Part shown: positions 12,253-24,650 of the stretch, one piece after another
How the letters are laid out: every line of letters starts with the position of its first letter
Numbering within the stretch: the stretch's first letter is position 1
Assembly (NCBI GenBank): GCA_012845835.1
Contig: JABAKD010000011.1
Location: 10,230,381-10,294,380, forward strand
Length of the DNA: 64,000 nt
From: Undaria pinnatifida
Lineage: Eukaryota > Sar > Phaeophyceae > Laminariales > Alariaceae
Direction of reading: 5' to 3'
Program-made: the position numbers and the translations under genes
The notes under the pieces: model-generated
What the model saw: the letters and a program-made list of their open reading frames with translations, nothing else
What the model was told of the DNA's origin: nothing
The model's database searches: none

Positions 12253-14155
12253 CTGCTTGTGAAAGCCGATCTGATGGGTAATGATGATGACGATGATGAG
12301 ATGATGATGACGATGATGAGGAGATGGTCGGCCGTTGGTGTGCAGGCAGCGTGCGCGCGGGCGTGTGGCACTTGAAAAATTGAAAACACGCGACGAAACA
12401 AAAATGGTTGGTGTCTGATCGACGGTTGGTCCACTACAGAATCTCGAAAACCTCTCTCGAGAAGGTTCTCTGGAATTAATAGGGGGGGGGAAGGAAGAAA
12501 CGGGAAAATAAAAGAGAAAATGAGTCAACTACAAAGTATGTCCATAAACATGCGCATGCATGCATTGCCCGCCCCCAAGCGGAGGGCAAAATGAATACTG
12601 AGCTCTTCTGTCCTTGCAGAGGGACGGGCTTCAGCATGAGATTCGCGATCAGAGTCAGGCCAGTCGCCTTTAAATCGTCGCCTGATTAGTATCTACAGCA
12701 GTAACCTCAACCCCTAACCTATCCTCTACGCTGACCCTATATATTAATCTAGTAGTGTTAAAAAGGTGAGTGCCTCTGTCGTAGTGTTTTTGACTTTATA
12801 TTCGGAAGCTTGAGATCAACCAACAACACAAACGAAAACAAAATTGTCTAAAAATCCCACGTACATAATACATGATGATGACAAACCTCCATTTATACAC
12901 TATTAAAAATCCTACCATCACATGCTGCAGAGGTACCAGTATAGACTAGTATATATGAACAGTACATACATACAAATTGAAAAAAAAAAGAAAAAAATTT
13001 CAGTCGAATCATTTATGTGTAGGGAAGGAAGTAACTTCTATAAATTATGCTTCATACATACATCATGCCGTGTCGTTTGTATGCGCACCCAGAACATATT
13101 AATATGTCGTATTGCATCGCACAGCTCGAACGGCATAACATTTGTATGATTGTACAATAGTTTTTTATTCATTTAAATGAGAACAAGATTCACCTAGATT
13201 ATTACTTCTTTTTGTTTTTTTCCCAAAATCCAGACCCCTACACGATCCGCCGCGCGCTAATAGCTTTGTCAAGGAAAATCACTTCTATGAAAAAAATATC
13301 GAAACAAAGATCAACCCATTTTTACTCACTACTATACTAATCATTTGCTCATTACTTCGAAGTATTATTAAGATTATACTCCCCTTTGTTTACTGAATTC
13401 TCTACATGTTGAACAGTAGTGTGTTTAGAGTGCTATAATACAGGTGTTCATAGCGTAAGATCTATGTTTCGGTTGCCGTACTTGTAGTCACTAGTATATT
13501 TGACGGGATTCTTGTGGACAAATTTTTTATTTCGTTGCGGTATCGGTATACCAGTGGTATTCTAGTATGCCAATATCTATGTATTGTCGCTCATAGGGGT
13601 CTGGATTGGGGTTTAAAGTTGCAGTACGGTATATAGACTATATGAAATGCCAGCAAGTCAAGTGTTTTTGCAATGAACAAGTGATGATAGTACCTGCGGT
13701 GTACCAGTTATTAAATACCTGGTAGTTGTCATATACTTGCATGATTTTGTTCTGCGCATACAACAAAACAGCAGCGCTTGTTGTAGCCCGCTTCCTTGCA
13801 TACACTTCTACCTCGTGTAAAATGCGGTTATAATTATTAGACACATTATATTACCTAAACGGAGAAGGTTTCCTCCCACAACACCCCCCCCCTCGAACAA
13901 AAGGGGTTTTGTGACACAATCACCCCTCCCCGATCACCTATGGTCGCACGACTACGACTGGCTATACATAAATAATGAGAGCGCACCCCATCATGCCCTC
14001 CCCCCTCCCCAACGAAGATAACTTCCCCCGCTGATAGTGGTCAGGTGCCTACGTACGGCGAAACAGGAAGTAGATGAGATCTATAAGCAAGAAGAAGTTT
14101 TATGTAAAACATTGAAGAAAAGCAATGAGTGGGCACCAAAGGTTGGAGGTGTCTC
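12253..14155. other. Region without a supported gene
   Basis: It contains a GATGATGAC repeat (12278-12325), AT-rich sequence and one TACCTGGTA motif near 13722. A pyrimidine tract with CAG near 12620 is followed by a short open reading that ends at TAA. It could be a plus-strand terminal exon of 18 codons, but nothing upstream supports it. Confidence 0.4.
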
Positions 14156-14159
14156 CATC

Positions 14160-14530
14160 AGGAGTAGTAGTAGCAGTAGTAGTAGCAGTAGCAGTAGCAG
14201 TAGCAGTTAGCAGTAGCAGTAGCAGTAGCAGTAGCAGTAGCAGTAGCAGTAGCAGTAGCAGTAGCAGTAGCAGTAGCAATAGCAATAGCAGTAGCAGTAG
14301 CAGTAGCAGTAGCAGTAGCAGTAGCAGTAGCAGTAGCAGTAGCAGTAGCAGTAGCAGTAGCAGTAGCAGTAGCAGTAGCAGTAGCAGTAGCAGTAGCAGT
14401 AGCAGTAGCAGCAGCAGCAGCAGTAGCAGTAGCAGTAGCAGTAGCAGTAGCCGTAGCCGTAGCAGTAGCAGTAGCAGCAGCAGCAGTAGCAGTAGCAGTA
14501 GCAGCACCAGCACCAGCAACAGCAACAGTG
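14160..14530. repeat. (CAGTAG)n hexanucleotide microsatellite
   Basis: It is roughly 370 bp of CAGTAG repeats with a few CAGCAG, CAATAG and CCGTAG variants, open in several frames on both strands as poly-Ser, poly-Leu or Ala-Thr runs. The open frames are compositional, not genes. Confidence 0.9.
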
Positions 14531-15174
14531 TTAGATACGGCGTCCCCGCCGGAGTAATAGGTGAAATATGGTAACGTACACACTAAATTCAAGATCGCGA
14601 GTTCAAGTCTCGCCGAGTGCATGCTCATGCTAGCGCGCAGGCTTTTTCTAGCGTAAAAATTGAGTAGTAGCGAAAAACGTGAGAAGAGCGTGCGCCATCA
14701 AAATTCGACGAAATTTGACGAACGTGATGAGAAGCCAAAAGTGGGAATGATGAACCCCATATGCGTGATAAAGATGACGGCACGTACCGGGCGGGGAAGA
14801 AGGAAAGACACCTGTGACAACGGCTTGTGGCTTGCGCCCAGAAGGTCGTCGAGGGTAATTATTAATACCTCGGCTTACAAGTTGAGCTGGAGTGCAAAAA
14901 CGAGCATTAACAAAAAAACGGTGGTCGTCTCGCAAGGTATGCATGGCTATTGCGGCCAAATGACTAACGCAAGCAACACATAAGTACGCCCCCTCCCCCC
15001 CCCCTCCCCCGCGAACGCAAGGGATGTGCGGCAACCGCTCCCGCTCCCCCCGCAAAAGGGTCATCGCGTGAACCTCATCTCCCGCCACAGAACCGTTTTT
15101 TGGTGCTGTGATCCTAGCTGTTGTATTTACAATAGTAAAACGCTGCGTGGCTCTTTGTACTATTAGTAGTATTA

Positions 15175-15435
15175 GACGTGTGCTACGATAGAGGTAGCCC
15201 TTTTCGTCCAAAATGGTTTCTGAATGACGGGGCTCCTTGACCCAAAATCGTCGGGAATACACCATTTTTTTCATTATTCTCGTGGTACAGTGTACCTACG
15301 TAGGACCATGGGAGTTTTCATCCGGTAGCAGTTTTGTGCTTCTCTAAATCAGTTTTTGCCTTAGAGAGGTCTTGAGCTCCCAAATCTAGGAAACCTCAGA
15401 AAATTGCGGTGGACGTGTCTATCGTAGCACGCGTC
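15175..15435 (-). mobile_element. MITE, family M, copy 3 (inverted)
   Basis: The ends GACGTGTGCTACGATAGAGG and CTATCGTAGCACGCGTC are the family terminal repeats. The interior is reversed relative to copy 1, so CCAAAATCGTCGGGAA comes near the left end. Confidence 0.75.
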
Positions 15436-16565
15436 CCTGCTAGTAGTATCAATAATGATATATCTTTTGGGGGTTGAGGTACGACAGCACAACCAGGCTT
15501 TGTCAGTTAGTGTGCATAATCCACAGTATAGTGGGATCGCGCAGCAGGGCGACTAGTACGGTGAACTGGTCATACTAATCAGATCTCACGACAAACACAA
15601 GCATATATATGTTCCCCTAAGTGCACGAACCTTAATTGGTTCAGCTTACCCTCTGTACCCCCCGTATTGTAATAGTATCGTCGTGCTGCGCGTATGTCGC
15701 AGACCTCCTGGCATTGTAACTTGGGTACATCCCGAATATCGCATGCCTTCGCGGCCCTGGCCTGATATGCACGTGTGCCACCGATGCGCTGTAATAAAAG
15801 ATGTGTTTTTTCACCAAACAATATGACCCCTCCCATTATGAAAAACTCACCCAGATAGTATATTACAAGTACCAACAACGCAGCTTGCAAAGATGAGTAT
15901 TAACCCGAAATTCGTCGAACTCACGGCTGATGTCCTTGAAATATTTTTATAAAAATTGTCAGTTTTTTTACAAATTTTTCCCCGTTGATTTTTCGCAAGT
16001 AAGTGGCTATCTTGATAAAAATACTCGGGGGGGTTGAAGTAAGGGGGCGATATACACTATACATATGCTATAGATAATGATGCACACATGGCGTCGAGAA
16101 GAAACTTCCTTGCAGAGATGACACCAAAGGGCGGCCAAGTACGCTTGCACCCTGTGCTTCGGAGAGCAGAAGAAGAACTAAGGTTCTAGTAAGATGGGTG
16201 ATTTGATGTGACCTCAGCGCCCAGAAGAAAAGCAGTGGAGTAGTGGAGTGCTGGTTGGGAACTAAGATTATAGCTCAATAATGCAGTATTAATACCAAAT
16301 ATATGTTTTATGCCCGCCGATCGTCACGGCTTCCATTCAGGGTTGTTCTACTCCGATTCCCAAGTCCTCCCTGCGTGGATGGGAACCCCCACAGCTGACA
16401 GCCCCCCTGGCTATTAATGCCATATTATGGCGTGCTACGATACGGCTAGCAATTTTTGGCTAAAGTACCAGGGCTCTCCGACCATACCCTACATTAGAAA
16501 AGCACACCACTTTTTTTGCTTTTCACCGTCATTTTGCTAGTCAACGGAATCGCTCATGGGGTGTA
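15436..16565. other. Region without a supported gene
   Basis: The segment at 15867-15930 resembles the CAGCTTGCAAAGATGAG block of family B, described at 50205 and 56930. Another MITE-like end, GCGTGCTACGATACGGC, sits at about 16431. Nothing else was recognised. Confidence 0.4.
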
Positions 16566-17127
16566 ACGCGTGCTACCATAGAGGTGAGCACTTTCGTCTG
16601 AAATGGTTTCTGGAATGAGTATTAATAGACTCCTTGACCCAAAATCGTCGGAAGAGTCATCCCGCGGTAGGGGTTGCACGTTTTGCGCAAAAAAGTCCCT
16701 GGGCGATTGAGTTCCTCATGTGAGGAACTGCGGGGGTCAATGAAGTAATTTCACGAGTACATTTTATTTTTGGACTAAGGCATAGAAGCTTGGTCGGGTT
16801 GTGCGACCGAATGCTTAGTTCGAAGTCATTTTTCGGGTGAGATATTGAGTTCCTCATGTGAGGAGCTCAGGGACTTTCGGCTGCAACCCCTACCGTGGGA
16901 TGGCTCGGAAATAGGCGATTTATTTTACCGCGCGACTTTCATGGTACTCCCTCCTACAACAGAGGCCATGGGATTTTTTATCCGACCGGTCAGTAGTTTT
17001 ATTTTTCTCCACAATATCAGTTTTTTGGCCCGGGAGTTAGTTGTCTTAAGCTGTCTTTAACTCCTAAAGCGAGGATTCTCAGAACAAAAGCGGTGCAGCT
17101 CTTCTAGATAAATATTGTGGCACGCGT
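16566..17127 (-). mobile_element. MITE, family M, copy 4, interrupted by a nested element
   Basis: The terminal ends ACGCGTGCTACCATAGAGGT and GTGGCACGCGTC match family M. At about 560 bp it is twice the length of the other copies because a second element occupies 16654-16905. Outer sequence continues on both sides of the insertion. Confidence 0.7.
16654..16905. mobile_element. Foldback element nested in a MITE
   Basis: Imperfect terminal inverted repeats (GTCATCCCGCGGTAGGGGTT against AACCCCTACCGTGGGATGGC) continue inward through TGCA and a shared AGTCCCTG/CAGGGACT block. A GAGTTCCTCATGTGAGG motif occurs twice. The element is flanked on both sides by CGGAA, which fits a 5-bp target-site duplication. 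It has no coding capacity. Confidence 0.7.
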
Positions 17128-19735
17128 CGGGTTGCGCTTTCATCATTTCTCGAAAAAAAAAAATACTCGGGGTGAGCGGCACAATAGTTTTAACACCATA
17201 CAGCTCTATCATATACTGTAAAACTGTAAATAGGAGCTTGAAACGGAAGCGGTACCTCCCTGCCGTAGTGTACGCATACAGATATATAGATCAAAAATAT
17301 CAAATATAGACGATGCTCAAATAGACAAAAATAGTGCATATAGTACCAGGTACATGAATAGACGATTGTGCTCGCTACGAGTACGTAGGTTTCCTTTTTC
17401 ATGGGTTTCCCACCTTGGTGGCCTTCTTGTACTTTTCTGGGAATTATTATAGGAGTGATCGACGTCGAAGCTATGAATACATCATGCCTCACATTATCAT
17501 TGGTGTCGAATGGCACAAACATAATAATACAAATGGTAAAAACATGCATTACGTATAGCGTGGAACTCCGAGCACTTGCCGCCATGCACGCATGCAGGCA
17601 GCAGCATGGCCTCGTAGTATATCACATACCAAATGTATCCACCGTTTTTTTATCGTGCGCTAAAATATCGGATCGATGTTTCTCCTCAACAAAACGACAA
17701 CTTAATATCGGGAAAAAAAAACAACGTCAATCAACAGCACATGCAGGAGGCTTGTCGAGGCTAAATCCTGCCGCTTCCCAACCAGCTACAAAAAAAAACA
17801 CCCGGAGGCAGAGTGAGGGGGGAAACGACATAAACATGGTATACACAAAAGGGGGGAGGGATGGGGCGGGGGGGGGCGGGGGACAATGCACGCACCGCAC
17901 GCGCGTGGAAAAAAAAGAGTCATCTCTTGTTTCCCCCACCAAAAACAAAAACCCCACACACATCGGGCAGATCACGATCTAGATCATCTAGATCATCTAC
18001 ATTATCTAGACCATACATCCTATATACCTTGTCGCAATGGTATAATATGTCGTGCAGGGTCTGCGCAGTACAAGACCTAACCCAGGAAGCATAGCATGTG
18101 CTACTGTATGTGTACAGATCGCACGGCTTCCATCAGGCAACATAATCTAGACTACCTGGTATGCAGATCATATACAGGCCAGGGATCTGTCGGTCCTGAC
18201 AGACACAGATCAACTGAACATGGTAAATGCTGTCTGATCTTATCCCCCGCGGTGTGCAACATTTCCCTGACTGCCGTTCCCAACTCCGCATCACCGCCCC
18301 GGAGACCCCTTCCTCAATCATCGCATGCACAACCGCTCTCAATTCTTGCTGTAGTTCATAAGAAAACTTTCGGAAGCCTTGCTTTCGTGCAACACTCCTT
18401 CCAAGTCTTGCTTTCATGCGAAACCTCTCCCAAGTCTTGCCTTTATCTTATGAAAAAGTACAACGACGCCCACCCGCCGGTCGGACGTTTGATTGGAACC
18501 GCTCGTCTGCAGCAGCGTACAAAAACAGTAGAGCCAATATAACGTTGTCTCGCGAGGCCGCGCCGACCCACGAGTACACTACAAATTCTTGATATAGGCC
18601 CACTAACTTTTAGCCTCCCCGCCCACGCTACCCTCCAACTTTCTGTAACTCCTTCAAGACTGCACACTCCCGGTTCGGGGAGAAATAGCCTGGAATTAGA
18701 CTCAGATAATGGTCTCAGTACGGCAGTGTAGTGGTAAGAAGAGGGCTGTGAATCGGCTGTGTTTACCGATAGTTACGGCATTGATTTTCAAAGCGCACAG
18801 CTGAAATGCATCATATCGATATCGCCGATATATCGGGCGAGGACAGCGAGGTTCCGGCCATCTGGCTTCATATCTCTTCACAACCCGTGCGAGATTGCGT
18901 ACTGTTTAGGGCAATAGACCGCCGGACGTGACACTGGCACAACGTCAGTAAAACCATCAGGCCAAATCCGATTCCCGTTTGATTCGATCCGACTAATAGT
19001 TGGGTGGATCGGCTCCGATTCATGTGCAAGCCCTAGGTGAAAAGGTCATTTAAGCCGATGGGCGCGGGCAAAGGCCACCATCATTCGACAGCCCATGAAT
19101 AGCCAAATGCGGAGCATCTGGCGCGTGGGTTTCGTCCCCTGTCCCCCCCCTCCCCCTTCCCCTCCCCTCCCCCTACCTACTCCCAAAGCCGCTCCTAACC
19201 TACCCGTGCTGAAATCGAAACCAAGTGACTAGACACGCATCACAAGTGTATCGTAATTTCCGAAAGTAGAAATAAACAGACACCTAAACCCGTAACATAT
19301 GGTATAGAATTGGAGAAAGAAGCGGTGCTCCTCCCCCTCCCCCGCAGCCTCCGTACAGCATACAGCAATTCGAGCGACAAGAGACAGTGTTCCTCCTCCT
19401 GCGTCTCCTCCCCTCCCGTACAGCATCTAGCAATTGGGAGAAAATAATCAATGCTCCTCCCGGCCCATTCGCACAGCATATAGCATACCGGTTATAGAAA
19501 GAGTAACAACAGCACATACAACGAACACAATAATTGTACCTGCCCCAAGAATTCCTATGGTGAGGTCATTCGCGCCACCAGTGTAATTTTATAAATATAC
19601 TTCTACCGTAATTACGGACGAAACCGTATACTTCGTATACGTGTTATGCCGATATGCGTGTAGTATATCGACAGCAAATCGCGAAGATAAGCAAAATAAA
19701 TTTCTCGAAAAAAAAAAAAAAATGGACGGGGAGGG
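17128..19735. other. Region without a well-supported gene
   Basis: A minus-strand open frame at 18133-18417 has a plausible helical composition (ELQQELRAVVHAMIEEG) but lacks a clear donor. TACCTGGTA-type motifs occur near 17346 and 18149. Two short GATCTAGATCATCTA repeats lie near 17975. No identifiable product was found. Confidence 0.4.
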
Positions 19736-20165
19736 GCGTCAAACACCGAACACACAAACAGGTCTGGCAACCAATCAGCTTCGCCAGACAGGCGAAGCCA
19801 AACAACCAACCAATCAGCCCCTTCGCCAGACAGTCGAAGAAAGGGCTAACCACCCAATCATCAACCAATCAGATTTACCAGACAGGCGAAGCCAACCAAT
19901 CAGCTTCTTCGCCAGCCCGGCGAAGAAGAAACCTAACCAACCAATCGCCGACCAATAAAATCGATCGACCGACCCGACCAACGAACCAACCAACGTCACC
20001 GACCACTCAAATCGATTGACCAACCCGACCAACGAACCAACCACAATCACCGACCAACCAATCGATCGACCGACCGACGAACGAACCAAATAATGACCGA
20101 CCGACCAGCCGATCGACCGACCGACCGACCGACCGGCCGACTGACCAACGAACCATCCTACCAAA
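19735..20165. repeat. Degenerate CCAACCAATCA / CGACCGAC minisatellite
   Basis: The left half repeats units containing CCAATCAGCTTCGCCAGAC with self-complementary TTCGCC...GGCGAA pairs. The right half is CCGACCAACGAACCAACC and CGACCGACCGACC. The array drifts from one unit type to another. Confidence 0.75.
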
Positions 20166-20859
20166 CCCACTTTGGACACAGTTCGACCACGGCAGCCACC
20201 ACGCGTGACACCACCCAACGAACGGGCATACTATAAATAATACTTCCACAAGTATATAGTATTAATAATATAGCTTCGTAATAACCCTTTTGACTACTTG
20301 TACCGCAAATATTATAATATAGCTTTCGTGAACCCAAACGACTATCACTACCACTGAAAACAACATTCCACTTCAATTTCAAGTGTTGGCTGCTCCCCCA
20401 AGAACAGCCTTTCATGGACCGTTGGTGTGAGCCCGTCAAAGTGCTGTAAGAGCACAAAGAACACACGCCAGTAGTCAAAGTGCTATAAGAGCATAAAAAA
20501 GAAAACGCCAGCGCGACATGCGACACGCTGAAGCGAGCTGTGTCTCATCATCCCTTGTTTTGCGGTTGTAAAACCCTCCACTAGAACTGAACCATCGACC
20601 GGACGAGCCTAGATAGAAAATGGAGTAATTTATCTACATCTCCAGAAACAGCAAAAGTTGTAGTAGTAGCAGTAGTGGCAGTAGCAGTGGTAACAGTATA
20701 GTAGTTTCCGACACAAGTTATCGGCGTCACTCGGGGGCTATCCCCCGAAATACGAACTAGTAAAATATATCAAGAAATGTATAGTCGAATCGTTTCGCAT
20801 CGCAACCCACGACGCCGTGCCGCACCGTGCAAAGAAAATCAAATCAAGGAAAAGCAAAA

Positions 20860-21350
20860 ACAAAGCAAAGCATAGCCAAGCAAAGCAAAGCAAAGCAAAG
20901 CAAAGCGAAGCAAAGCAAAGCAAAGCAAAGCAAAGCAAAGCAAAGCAAAGCAAAGCAAAGCAAAGCAAAGCAAAGCAAAGCAAAGCAAAGCAAAGCAAAG
21001 CAAAGCAAAGCAAAGCAAAGCAAAGCAAAGCAAAGCAAAGCAAAGCAAAGCAAAGCAAAGCAAAGCAAAGCAAAGCAAAGCAAAGCAAAGCAAAGCAAAG
21101 CAAAGCAAAGCAAAGCAAAGCAAAGCAAAGCAAAGCAAAGCAAAGCAAAGCAAAGCAAAGCAAAGCAAAGCAAAGCAAAGCAAAGCAAAGCAAAGCAAAG
21201 CAAAGCAAAGCAAAGCAAAGCAAAGCAAAGCAAAGCAAAGCAAAGCAAAGCAAAGCAAAGCAAAGCAAAGCAAGGCAAGGCAAAGCAAGGCAAAGCAAAG
21301 CAAAGCAAAGCAAAGCAAGGCAAAGCAAGGCAAAGCAAAGCAAAGCAAAA
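20860..21350. repeat. (AAAGC)n pentanucleotide array
   Basis: There is almost 500 bp of AAAGC repeats, nearly perfect in the centre. AAGGC variants are confined to the right edge, and a few variants lie at the left. All frames on both strands are open because a 5-bp unit without stops reads through. Confidence 0.95.
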
Positions 21351-22726
21351 GCGAGGCAAAAGCGAAGCCAGCTGCAAAATAGTACATTAAAAATACGCGT
21401 GGACTTGTCTGCTACACAGCGAAAAATAGTAGCAGCAACACTAATAATATTACTAATAGGTGTACGTGACATGACAAGAATAGCCCTCGAGCTCTTCCCT
21501 TTGAGAAGCGTTCGTTTCGTCCTCCCTTGTCATCCAATCCATTTCGCCTGGCGCCAATAACAGGGCGCCATACATCGCCAACCTGGCTCGAAACGCCGGC
21601 AAAAAAAAAAGTTGAATAACTCCAGCCAAACTCAAAACGTCGGCAAACCAATTCGTAAGAGGATACCTCCAAACGCAAAAGCAAAAAAGACGGCAACACT
21701 ATTTCGTGAGGACAACGCCAAACTCACAACAAAAAATAATTTCGCCGACAATAATTCGTAGGACAATTCCATACTCGAACACGGAATGAGTAGGATAGTC
21801 CCATACTCACAAAGTCAGGGGGGTAAGGGGGGGAGGGGGTGGTATAAATATTGGGATGAACGCGCCAAAAAACTCCCGGTTTATGAAACGCGCCGAATTT
21901 CGTTTGCTCCTGCCCCGCCCTAAACCCTGATCAAGCGGTTGCCTTGTGTCGCTTCACTGCGCTGCTGCCGCGCCTGTACCCGCGCTGCTCCCTTGGCCAG
22001 CGGGCTTCGCGATCCTTTTTTCTGTCGACCCCACTGCCCGTCCCTCTCTCTCCTCTGCCGCTGATGCGCTGCTCTCTCTGCACCCGCGGCTGTCAGTGCT
22101 CCTCCTGCTGTGCCCGACTGCCCCCGCTAACGAACTGGAACCGCTCGTAAGCGCTGCCGCAGGCACTACCGCTGGTCAGGATTACCGTCGGTGTTAATTG
22201 CTCCCGTACAAACCGAAGGGTTGATTTCCCTCGAGGCAGCACATAACGTCGTTGTATGCCTGTGAACATCACATGGAAGTGTTTTCACAACACGGACGAG
22301 GGGACGGACAATACACGAGAAATCGAGACACAAGTAGAAGAGAAGCACGAGTGTATGTGTATGATCACGGGCATCGTCTCGTAAACACCAACCTCAACGT
22401 TCGATCGTGTCACCGTCGGATAGCGAACACGATCCTGCCATAACGATCGAACGATAGGTTTCCCTCGAGAAGGAATAACACGTCGTCGCGTGCCTGTATA
22501 CCAGGTACATCATATTACACCCGTACGTTATGAACACAGTCGAGGACACAGACAACACATAGGAAAGAGAAACACGGATAGGAGAGCAGTAGAAACATAT
22601 TGAATGCAGTATACATATTCCCCTAATACCACCAATACGAAGGTAAAACCTAACATGTGGGCGACGATAGAGGTGGTATTTTGGGGCTAAACTGTTTTCC
22701 GATGCCGCTTGCAACTTGGCGCTTAC
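21351..22726. other. Region without a well-supported gene
   Basis: GC-rich sequence at 21940-22200 is open on both strands. On the minus strand it follows an acceptor-like CCTGACCAG near 22180, so it may hold a 3' exon of the coiled-coil gene at 22727, but the frame is ambiguous. Confidence 0.35.
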
Positions 22727-22843
22727 CTTTGGCGGGAGTTGCCTTCTCCACCGCACCAGGGCGGCCTCGGCGCTCTCTCGGCTTGAGATCCTCTCCTCGA
22801 GCAGCCTCACCGCTTGCTTCACGTCCGTCTCGATTGCCAGAAG
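22727..22843 (-). CDS. Coiled-coil exon of an unidentified gene
   Basis: Precise splice consensus surrounds 117 bp: acceptor CATGGACAG and donor AAG|GTAAGCGCC, phase 0 at both ends. The 39 residues (LLAIETDVKQAVRLLEERIS and onward) show heptad-type spacing, typical of a coiled coil. No other exon of the gene was identified with confidence. A (CCATG)n microsatellite lies immediately upstream in the transcript direction, inside the presumed intron. Confidence 0.5.
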
Positions 22844-22851
22844 CTGTCCAT

Positions 22852-22902
22852 GGCATGCCATACCATGCCATGCCATGCCATGCCATGCCATGCCATTGCG
22901 AT
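22852..22902. repeat. (CCATG)n microsatellite
   Basis: It is about nine CCATG/GCCAT units directly beside the acceptor of the exon at 22727-22843. Confidence 0.85.
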
Positions 22903-23565
22903 GTCATGCCATTGCCGCGCGGGATACACACGCCAGGCGATGAGCGAGGGGGTGGGTTGTTCATTTCGTCAGATAGGCGATGAGGCGGGGATCCGCGGGA
23001 GGGGAGGGGGTAATTAGACCATGCATAGCCATAGTCTTCAGGACAAAAGACCCTCGCATTTCTGCGATGACGGGATGGAGAACGTCTGGTTTTCGTCGAC
23101 CAGGCAGGCATTTTTTGCACCAAAGCGCGAAGGGCCGAGAGGTGTTCGGCGAGTTATATAAAGGGTGAGCTGCATCCTACTAAGAACCACTCGTGTGAGG
23201 CAGACTTCCACATGTTGTGCGTACTTTCTTGTATACGGATGACAGCTTCAAAATGACTTTATTCATTTCCCGGTGTGGCCACCTCCAGACACAGCAGCAG
23301 GCATACTGTGTGACTGTCTCATGGGTTCCCGACCATATATACGCACTACCTGGTACGTGACACGATGACATGTCGCATAGGGGGAGAAACCAACAACCAA
23401 ATATGTCTACGGATGTTAACCCTTCCATCATTCCGAGGGAATGGAATGACGGAAAATTACACCGGCAAACACAGCATCTATTATGATCTAGCTGATCTAA
23501 ATCATGATCTGTCGTGATGTTTTCTTCATTTCTCTCTCACCTCCGCCTCTCGCTTCGCCACCCAG

Positions 23566-23773
23566 GCGGCGTGTAATCGCAGCGACTGGCTCCCTTCGCT
23601 TGAACGACCTCGTGACCTGTTTACGACACCACGTTGTTTTCAGAGGGAGGACATGACAGAGTTAGTCGCGCCACCGTGCGCGGGTCGAATACCTGGTGCG
23701 GTGATGGAGGTGATGGAGGTGATGCAGGTGATGGAGGTGATGGAGGTGATGGAGGTGGATGGAGGTGGATGGA
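23566..23773 (+). CDS. Possible plus-strand exon (weak)
   Basis: A strong pyrimidine tract ending GCCACCCAG is followed by about 69 open codons, beginning AACNRSDWLPSLERPRDL. They run into the GGAGGTGAT minisatellite and stop. No clear donor was found. It could be a real 5' or terminal exon, or chance. Confidence 0.22.
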
Positions 23774-23815
23774 GGTGATGGAGGTAATGAAGGTAATGAT
23801 GGCGATGGAGGACAC
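23700..23815. repeat. (GGAGGTGAT)n minisatellite
   Basis: It has roughly twelve units of the 9-mer or its 6-mer truncations. Confidence 0.85.
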
Positions 23816-23859
23816 ATGTGCTACGGTAGAGGTTCATCTGATTCTTCTCAACGCCCTTC

Positions 23860-24245
23860 ATGGGTTAAGCCCGACCCGTGACACCCGGCCCGCGGGTCGG
23901 GTTTTAGGAGGAACTGTATTCCAAAAACTTGCGGATCGAGTCGGGTCGGACCAGAAGATGTTAGGACTCTCACGGGTCCAGTGGGTCGGTCGGGTGAGGA
24001 GGTTTTGATGTATTACGGGTCGGGCCGGGTCACTCCGCTGACCCGATCTGGGTCACCCTGACCCGATCTGGGTCACCCTGACCCGACCCGGGTCGCCCTG
24101 ACCCGATCCGGGTCACCCTGACCCGACCCGGGTCGCCCTGAGCCGATCCGGGTCACCCTTACCCGATTCGGGTCACCCTTACCCGATCCGGGTCACCCTG
24201 ACCCGACCCGACCCGACCGTTGAGAATGGACCCGACCCGTGAAAC
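23860..24245. repeat. CGGGT-rich dispersed repeat with 20-bp tandem units
   Basis: The flanks contain AACTTGCGGATCGAGTCGGG and CACGGGTC blocks. The centre is a tandem array of about 20-bp units with alternating ACCCGATC and GGGTCACCCTG, strongly self-complementary. The copy at 38880-39180 shares flanks but has a perfect (CGGGT)n core, so these are members of one family. Confidence 0.7.
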
Positions 24246-24295
24246 AGCCTGGATTTTTCTGAGGCTCCTGACTTGAGGATCTGTAGTGTATGTAA

Positions 24296-24345
24296 GATCT
24301 GTAGTGTAGTGTAGTGTAGTGTAGTGTAGTGTAGTGTAGTGTATG
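24296..24345. repeat. (GTGTA)n microsatellite
   Basis: It consists of about nine GTGTA units adjoining the left terminal repeat of the MITE at 24349. Confidence 0.85.
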
Positions 24346-24348
24346 TAA

Positions 24349-24650
24349 GACGCATGCTACGGTAGAGGCGCACACCATTTTTTTTTTTATAACACTACTC
24401 CTCACTGGAGGAAGTTCTGCACCTCACCCAAAAAATCATATTTTCCGGGATTAAAAAAAAAGCGCTACCACGTATGATACCCCCGACGAACAACCTTATG
24501 GCCTACAGTAGCCGTGTATCACAGTAAAACGAAAAACATTGCTATTCTTAAACAAGGACGATTTTCCCGGCGATTTTCGGGTTAAGGAACACTGTCATTC
24601 AGAAACCGTTTCAAGCCAAAAAGTGATATACCTCCATCGTGGCTCGCGCA
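24349..24650 (+). mobile_element. MITE, family M, copy 5 (diverged)
   Basis: The left end GACGCATGCTACGGTAGAGG and right end CCTCCATCGTGGCTCGCGC are mutated family repeats. The interior keeps the family's CGATTTTCGGGTTAAGGA block. It is older than copies 1 and 2, judging by the terminal mismatches. Confidence 0.65.

Noticed and set aside
12605..12674. Terminal exon on the plus strand after TCCTTGCAG
   Set aside because: It is only 18 codons, and no upstream plus-strand exon supports it.
14100..14574. Poly-Ser, poly-Leu and Ala-Thr ORFs
   Set aside because: They are products of the CAGTAG microsatellite, open on both strands, without splice or start support.
20860..21350. Several long ORFs of Lys/Ala/Ser or Leu/Cys/Ala/Phe repeats
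   Set aside because: They are read-through of a stop-free 5-bp repeat, open in all frames on both strands.
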